This document shows, piece after piece, positions 45,678-54,343 of a stretch of DNA of 64,000 nt; position 1 is the first letter of the stretch; every line of letters begins with the position of its first letter. The DNA lies in the NCBI RefSeq assembly GCF_014138435.1, contig NZ_JACJIM010000002.1:558001-622000 (forward strand), given 5' to 3'. The translations under genes and the position numbers were made by a program. Under the pieces are notes generated by a model. It worked only from the letters and a program-made list of their open reading frames with translations. It was not told the DNA's origin and did not search any database. Origin of the DNA: Methylobacterium fujisawaense. Its GTDB lineage: Bacteria > Pseudomonadota > Alphaproteobacteria > Rhizobiales > Beijerinckiaceae.

Positions 45678-47543
45678 ATGGACGCTACGACCGGCACGCC
45701 TGACGACGAGCCGGGCCTGCCCGGGTTTCCAGCGCCCGCCGTCGCGGCGACGCCCTACCGGGTGCTCGCGCGCAAGTACCGCCCCACCAATTTCGGCGAC
45801 CTGATCGGCCAGGATGCCATGGTGCGCACCCTCGCCAACGGGTTCGCGGCCAACCGCATCCCGCAGGCCTGGATGCTCACTGGCGTCCGCGGCGTCGGCA
45901 AGACCACCACGGCCCGCATCCTCGCCCGCGGCCTCAACTATGCCCGCGCCGGCCAGCCCGACACCGGCCCGACCGTGTCGATGCCGGAACTCGGCCTCCA
46001 CTGCGCGGCGATCATGGAATCCCGGCACATGGACGTGCTGGAGATGGATGCCGCCTCGCATACCGGCATCGACGACGTCCGGGCGATCATCGACGGCATC
46101 CGCTACGGGCCGGTCTCGGCGCGCTACAAGGTCTACATCGTCGACGAGGTCCACATGCTCTCCGAGAAGGCGTTCAACGCCTTCCTGAAGACGCTGGAGG
46201 AGCCGCCGCCCCACGCCAAGTTCGTGTTCGCGACCACGGAGATCCGCAAGGTCCCGGTGACGATCCTGTCCCGCTGCCAGCGGTTCGACCTGCGCCGGGT
46301 CGAGGCGCCGACCCTGCATGCGCATCTCGCGAAGGTCTGCGCGGCCGAGGGCGTCTCCGTCGAGGACGAGGCTCTCGGCGCCATCGTCCGCGCCGCGGAA
46401 GGCTCCGTGCGCGACGCGCTCTCGCTCCTCGACCAGGCGATCGCCCACGGCGCCGGCACGATCACCGCGCAGAGCGTGCGCGACATGCTGGGCCTCGCCG
46501 ATCGCGCCCGGATCCTCGACCTGTTCGAGGCGGTGATGCGCGGCTCGGTCCCGGCCGCCTTTGCGGAATTGCGGGCGCAGTACGATTCCGGCGCGGACCC
46601 GTCGGTGGTCCTCTCCGATCTCGCGGCGTTCACGCATCTCGTCACCCGGCTCAAGGTGGTTCCGGAGACGGCCGCCGACCCCACGCTCAGCGAGACGGAG
46701 CGCGTCCGCGGGGCGGAATTCGCCGAGAAGCTCTCGATCCGCGCCCTGTCGCGGGCGTGGCAGATCCTGCTGAAGGCGATCCCCGAGGTCCAGGCCGCAC
46801 CCCGGCCCCTCGCGGCGGCCGAGATGGCGATCGTGCGCCTCGCCTACGCGGCCGACCTGCCCACCCCCGACGAGGCCTTGCGCCAGCTCAAGGCTGAGGC
46901 GGCCGCTGCGCCCGCGCACGAGCCCCCTCCCGTGCCGGCGCGGCCGCCGCTGCCGCCGATCCCCGACCTGCGTGGCGGCGGCTCCGCGGCGCTGGCCGCC
47001 GCACCCCGGACGGCGACGGTGGAGCCGGCGCCTATGACAGCGCCGACCGCCATGAGCGTGCCGTCTCCGAGACCGGTGCCCGCAGCCCCCCCGGCGCCGC
47101 GTCTTGGGCGATTCGAAGACCTGATCGCTCTGGCCGACGCCAATCGGGACATCCTGCTGCGCACCGCGCTGGAGCGCGACGTGCATCTGGTGCGCTTCGA
47201 GGAAGGTCGGATCGAGTTCCGCCTCGCCCCGGGCGGCCGCCCGAGCCTCGCCACCGATATCGCCGCCGCCATCGACCGATGGACCGGACGGCGCTGGTCG
47301 GTGGCCCTGTCGAAGGAAGAGGGTGCGCCGACCCTCGATGCAGCCGCTCGGGCGGCGACCGAGACGCGCCGCGAGAACGCCGCGGCCGACCCCTTCGTGC
47401 GCGAGGTGCTGACACGCTTCCCCGGGGCTGAGATCGTCGATGTGCGCGAGACCGCGCCCGAGGCCCTGCCCTCCGCCGAGCCGGACGTTTCCGCGGACGG
47501 CGATGCCGCGCCGGTCGGCGAGGCCGAGGACGACGACGCCTGA
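45678..47543 (+). CDS. dnaX: DNA polymerase III subunits gamma and tau
   Basis: DnaX (621 residues) is the clamp-loader ATPase. It has 'VLARKYRPTNFGDLIGQDAMV' near 28, Walker A 'GVRGVGKTTTA' near 70, 'LEMDAASHTGIDDVR' near 120, Walker B 'YIVDEVHML' near 153 and sensor 'FVFATTEIRKVP'. The zinc-finger region keeps only one cysteine ('LGLHCAAIM'), as in other alphaproteobacteria. A Pro/Ala-rich linker (about 400-470) precedes the C-terminal tau-like part. I see no A-rich slippery site, so production of a separate gamma form by frameshifting is doubtful. Confidence 0.96.
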   Translation: MDATTGTPDDEPGLPGFPAPAVAATPYRVLARKYRPTNFGDLIGQDAMVRTLANGFAANRIPQAWMLTGVRGVGKTTTARILARGLNYARAGQPDTGPTVSMPELGLHCAAIMESRHMDVLEMDAASHTGIDDVRAIIDGIRYGPVSARYKVYIVDEVHMLSEKAFNAFLKTLEEPPPHAKFVFATTEIRKVPVTILSRCQRFDLRRVEAPTLHAHLAKVCAAEGVSVEDEALGAIVRAAEGSVRDALSLLDQAIAHGAGTITAQSVRDMLGLADRARILDLFEAVMRGSVPAAFAELRAQYDSGADPSVVLSDLAAFTHLVTRLKVVPETAADPTLSETERVRGAEFAEKLSIRALSRAWQILLKAIPEVQAAPRPLAAAEMAIVRLAYAADLPTPDEALRQLKAEAAAAPAHEPPPVPARPPLPPIPDLRGGGSAALAAAPRTATVEPAPMTAPTAMSVPSPRPVPAAPPAPRLGRFEDLIALADANRDILLRTALERDVHLVRFEEGRIEFRLAPGGRPSLATDIAAAIDRWTGRRWSVALSKEEGAPTLDAAARAATETRRENAAADPFVREVLTRFPGAEIVDVRETAPEALPSAEPDVSADGDAAPVGEAEDDDA

Positions 47544-47616
47544 GGCGCGCCCGACCGACGGTGGCGCCGGAGCCGCATCGTACCCAGATCAGACGAGGAA
47601 ATGGAAAGAGAGCCGC

Positions 47617-47940
47617 ATGCGCGACCTGATGGGCATCATGAAGCAGGCTCAGGCCATGCAGGAGAAGATGGCCAACCTGCAGTCCGAGATGGACGGGATC
47701 GAGGTTACCGGCGCCTCCGGCGGGGGATCTGTCCGGGTGACGATGACGGCCAAGGGCCAGATGACGGGCGTCAGCATCGACCCGTCCCTGATGGTGGCGG
47801 ACGAGCGCGAGATCCTCGAGGATCTGATCGTGGCGGCCTGCAACGACGCCCGCGGCAAGGCCGAGGCGACCATGCAGCAGCGCATGGCGGAACTGACCAA
47901 GGATCTGCCCCTGCCGCCCGGGATGAAACTGCCGTTCTAG
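47617..47940 (+). CDS. ybaB: nucleoid-associated protein YbaB/EbfC
   Basis: The 107-residue protein is a dimeric DNA-binding nucleoid protein. It has 'LMGIMKQAQAMQEKMANLQSEM' at the N terminus, 'VTGASGGGSVRVTMTAKGQM' near 30 and the C-terminal 'KDLPLPPGMKLPF', all diagnostic. A good GAGAG ribosome site precedes the ATG. dnaX-ybaB-recR is the common order in bacteria, but here pckA and recR follow separately. Confidence 0.96.
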   Translation: MRDLMGIMKQAQAMQEKMANLQSEMDGIEVTGASGGGSVRVTMTAKGQMTGVSIDPSLMVADEREILEDLIVAACNDARGKAEATMQQRMAELTKDLPLPPGMKLPF

Positions 47941-48122
47941 GTCGGTCTATTGCCGTTCATCCCGTCCCCGATCCGCATCCGGCGGTGCGGCCGCGCCATC
48001 GCGGAGACTTTCGGGGCTCGCGCGGCCGGCTGAAGGTCTCTTCGGCGGCCTCCGCGACCTTGCGGCACCTCGCGAGGCCGGCGCGGTTCGGACATGCGTG
48101 GGTCGCTCCGGCCCGATGAAGG

Positions 48123-48145
48123 CGGGCGGCCCCTCGGGCCGCCCG
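48123..48145. terminator. strong hairpin between convergent ybaB and pckA
   Basis: CGGGCGGCC and GGCCGCCCG form a perfect 9-bp stem around a CCTCG loop. On the plus strand GTTTT follows after six bases, and on the minus strand the hairpin lies 10 nt after the pckA stop. It probably terminates transcription from both sides. The rest of the 214-bp gap (47941-48154) shows nothing else. Confidence 0.65.
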
Positions 48146-48154
48146 ATCGCGTTT

Positions 48155-49774
48155 TCAGGCCGCGATCGCCTGAGCGGACGGCCCTGCGGCACGCACGTCG
48201 GCATCGACATGGGTCTCGAACCGCTTGAAGTTGTCGTCGAACATCTTCACCAGACGCGCCGCCGTCTCGACGAAGGCCCCCTTGTTGGCCCAGGTCTTCA
48301 CCGGGGTCAGAATGTGCGGCTCGACGCCCGGCACGGAGACCGGCACCGCGAAGCCGAAATACGGGTCGCGGCGGAACTCGGCCTGGGCCAGGGAGCCGTC
48401 CAGCGCCGCACTCAGCAGACGGCGCGTGACCCGGATCGGCATGCGCCGGCCGGTACCGACGCCGCCACCGGTCCAGCCCGTGTTGACGAGCCAGCAATCG
48501 ACACTGTGCTTGGCGATCAGGTCGCGCAGCAGGTTGCCGTAGGTGCTCGGGTGCCGCGGCATGAACGGCGCACCGAAGCAAGTCGAGAAGGTCGCCTCCG
48601 GCCCGGTCAGGCCGCGCTCGGTGCCGGCCACCTTGGCGGTGTAGCCCGAGAGGAAGTGGTACATCGCCTCGGCGCCCGTGAGCTTGGCGATCGGCGGCAT
48701 CACCCCGAAGGCGTCGCAGGTGAGCATCACGATGTTCTTGGGATGCCCGGCCCGGCCGGTGGCGCTGGCATTCGCGATGAAATCGAGCGGATAGGCGCAG
48801 CGGGTGTTCTCGGTGAGCGAGGAATCGTCGAAATCCGGCGCGCGGGTGGCGGGATCGATCACGACGTTCTCCATCACCGTGCCGAAGCGTTCGGTGGTGG
48901 CGTAGATCTCCGGCTCGGCGTTGCGCGAGAGGCGGATGGTCTTGGCGTAGCAGCCGCCTTCGAAGTTGAAGATGCCGGAATTCGACCAGCCGTGCTCGTC
49001 GTCACCCAGGAGCTGGCGGGAGGAATCGTTCGACAGCGTCGTCTTGCCGGTGCCCGAGAGGCCGAAGAAGATCGCCGAGCCGCCCTCCGCGTCGAGGGCC
49101 GCGTTGGCCGAGCAATGCATCGGCATCACGCCCTGACCGGGCAGGATGTAGTTCAGATAGGTGAAGACCGACTTCTTCATCTCGCCCGCGTAGGCGGAGC
49201 CGCCGATCAGGACGAGCTTCTTCGAGAAGTCGATGGCGATCACGGTCTTCGACCGGCAGCCGTGCCGGGCGGGATCCGCCTGGAAGCTCGGCAGGTCGAT
49301 GATCGTCATGTCGGGCACGTAGGACGCGATCTCGGAGCGGTCCGGCCGGATCAGCAGGTTACGGATGAACAGCGAGTGCCACGCGAACTCGGTGAACACC
49401 CGGGCCTTGACCCGGTAGGCCGGATCGGCGCCGCCGTAGAGGTCCTGGGCGAACAGCTCCTTACCCTCGGCGTGCTTCAGGAAATCCTGGCGCAGGGTCT
49501 CGAACTGATCGGGCGTGATGGCACCGTTGTTGTCCCACCAGACTTCGCTCTCGGTCCCGGCGTCCCGGACCACGAACTTGTCCTTGGGCGAGCGGCCGGT
49601 GTGGCTGCCGGTGGTCGCCACGAGGGCGCCGCCGCGGGCGAGCTGGGCCTCCTTGCGGGCCAGCGCCTCCTCGTAGAGACGCGGCGCCTCGAAATTCCAG
49701 TGGACGGCCTTGAGGTCGCGGAAGCCGGTCGCCTCGGCGCCGTGGGCCGCGTTGTGATCACCGATGTTGGTCAA
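48155..49774 (-). CDS. pckA: phosphoenolpyruvate carboxykinase (ATP)
   Basis: PckA converts oxaloacetate and ATP to phosphoenolpyruvate in gluconeogenesis; in methylotrophs it links C4 and C3 pools. The protein has the oxaloacetate/Mn motif '[18 protein letters not shown]' (in parts), the kinase-1a P-loop '[13 protein letters not shown]' near 240 and kinase-2 'GDDEHGW' near 260. The start is a TTG at 49774, preceded by GGGAG at good spacing; it yields MTNIGDHN and 539 residues. No ATG in frame gives a sensible terminus. Two hairpins lie in the upstream leader (49819-49878). Confidence 0.96.
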   Translation of the reverse strand: MTNIGDHNAAHGAEATGFRDLKAVHWNFEAPRLYEEALARKEAQLARGGALVATTGSHTGRSPKDKFVVRDAGTESEVWWDNNGAITPDQFETLRQDFLKHAEGKELFAQDLYGGADPAYRVKARVFTEFAWHSLFIRNLLIRPDRSEIASYVPDMTIIDLPSFQADPARHGCRSKTVIAIDFSKKLVLIGGSAYAGEMKKSVFTYLNYILPGQGVMPMHCSANAALDAEGGSAIFFGLSGTGKTTLSNDSSRQLLGDDEHGWSNSGIFNFEGGCYAKTIRLSRNAEPEIYATTERFGTVMENVVIDPATRAPDFDDSSLTENTRCAYPLDFIANASATGRAGHPKNIVMLTCDAFGVMPPIAKLTGAEAMYHFLSGYTAKVAGTERGLTGPEATFSTCFGAPFMPRHPSTYGNLLRDLIAKHSVDCWLVNTGWTGGGVGTGRRMPIRVTRRLLSAALDGSLAQAEFRRDPYFGFAVPVSVPGVEPHILTPVKTWANKGAFVETAARLVKMFDDNFKRFETHVDADVRAAGPSAQAIAA

Positions 49775-50177
49775 GATCGTATCTCCCGGGCCCCTGTTCG
49801 ACCGTCGACGCGATTGTGCCGGACGGCTCCGCCGTCCGGGTTTGCCCGGGAGACGTCCGTGCGGTCGTACAGGACCGCCGCACGCAGGATCTCCGTTCCC
49901 GGCTGCTTCCCGTCTCTCCATCGAGTAGGCGGCGAAGCTTCGCTGTCATTATGGGCTCCGCCAGGGGCCCGCAACGTGGACAAACAGATTAGAGCACAGT
50001 TGTGGACTCAGGAACCCAGGTCTGTAAGCAGTTCCGTCCATCGCACAGCGTAACGCTATCGGCGGAGCGGCTCTGGAATACCCATATGCCGGACACGCAC
50101 GCGTGCACCCTTGCGCGCTGCCCGGCGGCGTCTATGCCCATCCGGACCTGACAGCCCCTTCCTCATCAAGAGGCACG
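49775..50177. other. 403-bp divergent region between pckA and recR
   Basis: No gene is supported. The pckA side carries two stable hairpins (49819-49839 and 49861-49878). The middle part (about 49980-50060) is less GC-rich ('CAAACAGATTAGAGCACAG') and probably contains the divergent promoters, but no box is convincing. Confidence 0.45.
49819..49839 (-). promoter_or_regulatory. 9-bp-stem hairpin in the pckA leader
   Basis: CCGGACGGC and GCCGTCCGG pair perfectly around a 3-nt loop, 45 bp before the pckA TTG. A second hairpin, GCGGTC-GTACAG-GACCGC, lies at 49861-49878. In pckA mRNA both would form in the 5' leader. They could affect message stability or be an attenuation device; no terminator T run follows on the minus strand. 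Confidence 0.45.
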
Positions 50178-50783
50178 ATGCCCCAAGCCGTCGCCGGCCC
50201 CGAGATCGAACGCCTGATCCAGCTGCTGGCCCGCATGCCCGGCCTCGGACCGCGCTCGGCGCGGCGGGCCGCCCTCCAGCTCATCAAGAAGCGCGACACG
50301 CTGCTCGGCCCCCTCGCCGACGCCATGCGGGTGGCGGCCGACCGCATCATCGTGTGCTCGAGCTGCGGCAACGTCGATACGTCCGACCCCTGCACGATCT
50401 GTCGCGACGCGGAGCGCGACCCGACGACGCTCGTGGTGGTGGAAGATGTCTCCGATCTCTGGGCCCTGGAGCGCTCGGGCGCCGTGAAGGCGCGCTACCA
50501 CGTGCTCGGCGGCGTCCTCTCGGCGCTGGACGGCGTGCGGCCGGAGCACCTGAACCTCGCGAGCCTCGTGGAGCGCGTGGCCCGGCCCGAGGTGACGGAG
50601 GTCATCCTGGCTCTCAACGCCACCGTCGACGGCCAGACCACCGCCCACTACGTCACCGAGTCGATCCGGCACTGCGACGTGAAGGTCACGCGCCTCGCGC
50701 ACGGTGTACCGGTCGGCGGCGAACTCGACTATCTCGACGAGGGCACCCTGTCGGCGGCGATCCGCAGCCGCACGGCCTTCTGA
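50178..50783 (+). CDS. recR: recombination protein RecR
   Basis: RecR (201 residues) works with RecO to load RecA at gaps. The helix-hairpin-helix '[17 protein letters not shown]' (near 20), four-cysteine zinc finger '[16 protein letters not shown]' (near 57) and Toprim domain ('[17 protein letters not shown]', '[21 protein letters not shown]') are complete. The ATG at 50178 gives the [13 protein letters not shown] start. def follows after about 100 bp. Confidence 0.97.
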   Translation: MPQAVAGPEIERLIQLLARMPGLGPRSARRAALQLIKKRDTLLGPLADAMRVAADRIIVCSSCGNVDTSDPCTICRDAERDPTTLVVVEDVSDLWALERSGAVKARYHVLGGVLSALDGVRPEHLNLASLVERVARPEVTEVILALNATVDGQTTAHYVTESIRHCDVKVTRLAHGVPVGGELDYLDEGTLSAAIRSRTAF

Positions 50784-50887
50784 CGGGCGATCACGCGGAT
50801 CGAGCCGGTATTTGACCGGTCTTCGGCCGCATCCTATTCGACGCTGAGCCTGGACCCGTCCCGGCGCCTTCCCTGCCGGTTTCCGCC

Positions 50888-51403
50888 ATGACCATCCGCC
50901 CGCTCGTCATCCTCCCCGATCCCGTCCTGCGCCTGGGTTCCGAACCGGTCGGCCCGATCACCGGCGAGATCCGCACCCTCGTCGCCGACATGTTCGAGAC
51001 GATGTACGATGCCCCCGGCGTCGGGCTGGCCGCGATCCAGATCGGCGTGGCCAAGCGCGTGGTCACGATCGACACGTCGAAGGAGGAGGGCGTCCGCGAC
51101 GCCCGGGTCTTCATCAACCCCGAGATCGTCTGGTCCTCTGAGGAAAGGCGGGTCTACGACGAGGGCTGCCTGTCGATCCCGGACTATTACGCCGAAGTTG
51201 AGCGTCCGGACCGGGTGCGCGTGAGGTTCCGCGACATCGACGGCAACGAGCAGGAGATCGAGGCCGACGGCCTGCTCTCGACCTGCATCCAGCACGAGAT
51301 CGACCATCTGAACGGCGTGCTGTTCATCGACCATCTGTCGAAGCTGAAGCGCGACCGGGTGATCAAGAAGTTCACCAAGGCGGCCAAGCGCGACGCGGCC
51401 TGA
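50888..51403 (+). CDS. def: peptide deformylase
   Basis: Def (171 residues) removes the formyl group from nascent proteins. All three metal/active-site motifs are present: '[10 protein letters not shown]' near 44, 'EGCLSIP' near 96 and 'QHEIDHLNG' near 138 (HExxH). It starts the def-fmt-truA operon; fmt begins 7 bp after its stop. Confidence 0.98.
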   Translation: MTIRPLVILPDPVLRLGSEPVGPITGEIRTLVADMFETMYDAPGVGLAAIQIGVAKRVVTIDTSKEEGVRDARVFINPEIVWSSEERRVYDEGCLSIPDYYAEVERPDRVRVRFRDIDGNEQEIEADGLLSTCIQHEIDHLNGVLFIDHLSKLKRDRVIKKFTKAAKRDAA

Positions 51404-51410
51404 CCCGGCC

Positions 51411-52340
51411 ATGCGCGTCGTCTTCATGGGCACGCCGGACTTCGCTGTGCCGACGCTCGCGCGGCTCGCGCAGGACGGGCACGACATCGTGGCGGTCTAT
51501 ACCCGTGCGCCGGCGAAGGCGGGCCGCGGCATGAGCCTGCGCCCCTCCCCGGTCCACGCCCTCGCCGACACCCTCGGCGTACCGGTCCTGACGCCCGCGA
51601 CGCTGCGCACGCCTGAAGCGGCCGAGACCTTCGCGGCGCACCGGGCCGACGTCGCCGTCGTGGTGGCCTACGGGATGCTCCTGCCCCAGGCGATCCTCGA
51701 CGCACCGAAGCACGGCTGCCTGAATCTGCACGGCTCCTTGCTGCCGCGCTGGCGCGGCGCGGCGCCGATCCAGCGCGCCGTGATGGCGGGCGATGCCGAG
51801 AGCGGCGTCGGCGTGATGCGGATGGAGGCGGGCCTCGACACCGGCCCCGTGGCCCTGGAGGCGAGAATACCCATCGCGCCAGGTATGATTGCGGGCGAGC
51901 TGCACGACGCGTTGATGCCCCTCGGCGCCGACCTGATGGCGCAGGCCCTCGTCCGGCTCGATGCGGGCACGCTGACGTTCACACCCCAGCCGGAGGACGG
52001 CGTCGTCTACGCGCACAAGATCACCAACGACGAGGCGCGGATCGACTGGTCCCGGTCGTCCGGTGAAATCGCCAATCGGATCAACGGGCTGTCGCCCTTC
52101 CCCGGCGCCTTCTTCGAGGTCGATCTCGGCAAGGGACCCGAGCGCGTGAAGGTGCTGCGAGCCGCCCCGGCAGAGGGTGCGGGCACACCCGGCACGCTGT
52201 GCGACACCGATTGCACCGTCGCGTGCGGCGACGGCGCCGTGCGGCTCATGGAGCTGCGACGCGCCGGGAAGGGCGGCAGCGCGAGCGGGGCCGAGTTCGT
52301 CCGCGGCGCCCGCCTGACGCCCGGCGCCCGCCTCGGCTGA
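51411..52340 (+). CDS. fmt: methionyl-tRNA formyltransferase
   Basis: Fmt (309 residues) formylates the initiator Met-tRNA using 10-formyltetrahydrofolate. Visible motifs include 'VVFMGTPDFAVPTLARL' at the N terminus, 'CLNLHGSLLPRWRGAAPIQRAVMAGD' (in parts, catalytic Asn/His region near 105-130) and 'DGVVYAHKITNDEARIDW' near 195. It is the biosynthetic counterpart of def next door. The stop overlaps truA (TGATG). Confidence 0.98.
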   Translation: MRVVFMGTPDFAVPTLARLAQDGHDIVAVYTRAPAKAGRGMSLRPSPVHALADTLGVPVLTPATLRTPEAAETFAAHRADVAVVVAYGMLLPQAILDAPKHGCLNLHGSLLPRWRGAAPIQRAVMAGDAESGVGVMRMEAGLDTGPVALEARIPIAPGMIAGELHDALMPLGADLMAQALVRLDAGTLTFTPQPEDGVVYAHKITNDEARIDWSRSSGEIANRINGLSPFPGAFFEVDLGKGPERVKVLRAAPAEGAGTPGTLCDTDCTVACGDGAVRLMELRRAGKGGSASGAEFVRGARLTPGARLG

Positions 52341-53101
52341 TGCCCCGCTACAAGCTCGTCATCGAGTACGACGGCGGCCCGTTCTGCGGCTGGCAGCGGC
52401 AGGCCGACGACCTCACCGTCCAGGGCGCGATCGAGACGGCGGTCACGCGCTTCTCGGGAGAGCATGTCCGGCTCACCTGCGCGGGCCGGACCGATGCCGG
52501 CGTGCATGCCATTCATCAAGTCGCCCATCTCGATCTCGCCAAGGACTGGCGGACCGACACGGTACGGGACGCGCTGAACGCGCATCTCCGGCCACAGCCG
52601 GTGGCGGTCCTGTCCGCGGAGATCGTGCCGGAGAGCTTCGACGCCCGCCACTCGGCGATCCGCCGGCACTACCGCTACCGCATCCTCAACCGGCGCAGCC
52701 CCGCCGCGCTCACGCGGGCCCATGTCTGGCACGTGCCGTGGCCCCTCGATGTCGGTCTCATGCACGCCGCCGCCCAGCGCCTCGTCGGCCGCCACGACTT
52801 CTCGGCCTTCCGGGCCGCCGAGTGCCAGGCGAACAGCCCGATCCGCACGCTGGAGCAGCTCGACGTCGCCCGGGCTCCGATGGCGTTGCACGACGAGATC
52901 GTGGTGGCGACCGCGGCGCGCTCCTTCCTGCACCATCAGGTGCGGGCGATGGTGGGCACGCTGATGCTCGCGGGCTGTGGACGCCTCTCGGCGGAAGACG
53001 TGGCCGAGATCCTCGCTTCGGGCGAGAAGCGCCGGTGCGGACCGCTCGCTCCAGCCGCGGGGCTGACCTTCGTGGGCGTCGACTACGCGCTCGGGAAATA
53101 A
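52340..53101 (+). CDS. truA: tRNA pseudouridine(38-40) synthase TruA
   Basis: TruA (253 residues) modifies U38-40 of the tRNA anticodon stem. It has '[12 protein letters not shown]' near 10 and the catalytic Asp in '[11 protein letters not shown]' near 50, plus '[10 protein letters not shown]' and '[17 protein letters not shown]'. The ATG overlaps the fmt stop. The last 19 bp overlap the 3' end of dapE on the opposite strand. Confidence 0.97.
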   Translation: MPRYKLVIEYDGGPFCGWQRQADDLTVQGAIETAVTRFSGEHVRLTCAGRTDAGVHAIHQVAHLDLAKDWRTDTVRDALNAHLRPQPVAVLSAEIVPESFDARHSAIRRHYRYRILNRRSPAALTRAHVWHVPWPLDVGLMHAAAQRLVGRHDFSAFRAAECQANSPIRTLEQLDVARAPMALHDEIVVATAARSFLHHQVRAMVGTLMLAGCGRLSAEDVAEILASGEKRRCGPLAPAAGLTFVGVDYALGK

Positions 53102-54261
53102 GCCTCGAGCACCCGCTCGTAGATCGCCGTGAGCCGCTCCAGATCGGCGACGGCCACGCATTCGTCGATCTGGTGCATGGTCTCACCGACGAGCCCGAAC
53201 TCGATCACCGGGCAGGCATCCTTGATGAAGCGCGCATCCGACGTGCCGCCGGTGGTCGAGAGCGTGGGCGTCAAGCCGGTCTCCGCCCGGATCGCCTCGG
53301 AGACGAGATCCACGAAGGCGTCCGGCCGGGTGAGGAAGGCCGGGGCGTTCGAAGGCTGAAGGTCGAGGCTGAAGCGCACCGCGTTCCCGGCCGCCTGCTC
53401 CAGGCGCCTGCGGATCTCGGCCCCGAGAGTCTCGGCCGTCCAGTCGTCGTTGAAGCGGACGTTGAAGGTCGCCCGCGCGGTCGCCGGGATCACGTTGCTG
53501 GCCGGGTTGCCCACGTCGATCGTGGTGAATTCCAGGTTCGAAGCATCGAAATGCGCGGTCCCACGATCCAGCGGCTCGCCGACCAGCGCCGAGGCGAGGC
53601 GCAGCAGGCCCGGGATCGGGTTCTCGGCCTTATGGGGGTAGGCGACGTGGCCCTGCCGCCCCATCACGGTGAGCTTGCCGGTCAGCGACCCGCGCCGGCC
53701 GATCTTCATCATTTCTCCGAGCCGGCCAGGATTGGTCGGTTCCCCGAGCACGCAATGGTCGAACCGCTCGCCCCGCGCGCGCGCCCAGTCGAGCAGCTTC
53801 ACGGTGCCGTTGACCGCAGGCCCCTCCTCGTCGCCGGTGATCAGGAAGGCGATGGAGCCGGCGAAGCCGTCGCCCCGCCGCTCCAGGAAGGCGAGCGTCG
53901 CCGCCAGCATGCAGGCGACGCCGCCCTTCATGTCGGCGGCGCCCCGGCCGTACAGCATCCCGTCGGCCACCTCGCCCGCGTAGGGTCCGTGGCGCCAGGC
54001 GCCCTCGCCTTCCGGAACGACATCGGTATGGCCGGCAAAGACGAGGCAGGGACCGTCCCGTCCGATGCGCGCGTAGAGATTCGGCGTGTCGGGATAGCCG
54101 GGCTCCGAGAAGACCGGCCGCTCGACGGCGAAGCCGGCAGGCCGGAGGGCGTCGGCGACAACGTCGAGGGCGCCCCGGTCCTCCGGCGTCACGGACGGGC
54201 ACCGGATCAGGGCCTGTGCAAGGCGCAGGGCCGCGTCGGGGGCGTGATGATCAGCCGGCAT
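53083..54261 (-). CDS. dapE: succinyl-diaminopimelate desuccinylase
   Basis: DapE (392 residues) is the zinc-dependent M20 enzyme that yields LL-diaminopimelate for lysine and peptidoglycan. Metal-ligand motifs are '[13 protein letters not shown]' near 70 and '[17 protein letters not shown]' near 103, with catalytic 'TGDEEG' near 138. The dimerisation domain follows. It converges with truA (19-bp tail overlap). Confidence 0.96.
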   Translation of the reverse strand: MPADHHAPDAALRLAQALIRCPSVTPEDRGALDVVADALRPAGFAVERPVFSEPGYPDTPNLYARIGRDGPCLVFAGHTDVVPEGEGAWRHGPYAGEVADGMLYGRGAADMKGGVACMLAATLAFLERRGDGFAGSIAFLITGDEEGPAVNGTVKLLDWARARGERFDHCVLGEPTNPGRLGEMMKIGRRGSLTGKLTVMGRQGHVAYPHKAENPIPGLLRLASALVGEPLDRGTAHFDASNLEFTTIDVGNPASNVIPATARATFNVRFNDDWTAETLGAEIRRRLEQAAGNAVRFSLDLQPSNAPAFLTRPDAFVDLVSEAIRAETGLTPTLSTTGGTSDARFIKDACPVIEFGLVGETMHQIDECVAVADLERLTAIYERVLEAYFPSA

Positions 54262-54343
54262 GAACCCGTCCTCGGCGGCGTGACGTGCCGCGCGGCCCGC
54301 TTACCCCGAAGCGGGCCGCCCCGGAACTCCCGTGTGCCCGGCC

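Noticed and set aside
45942..46010. Apparent loss of the DnaX zinc finger
   Set aside because: Only one cysteine remains, but alphaproteobacterial DnaX commonly lacks the full finger, so this is not a defect.
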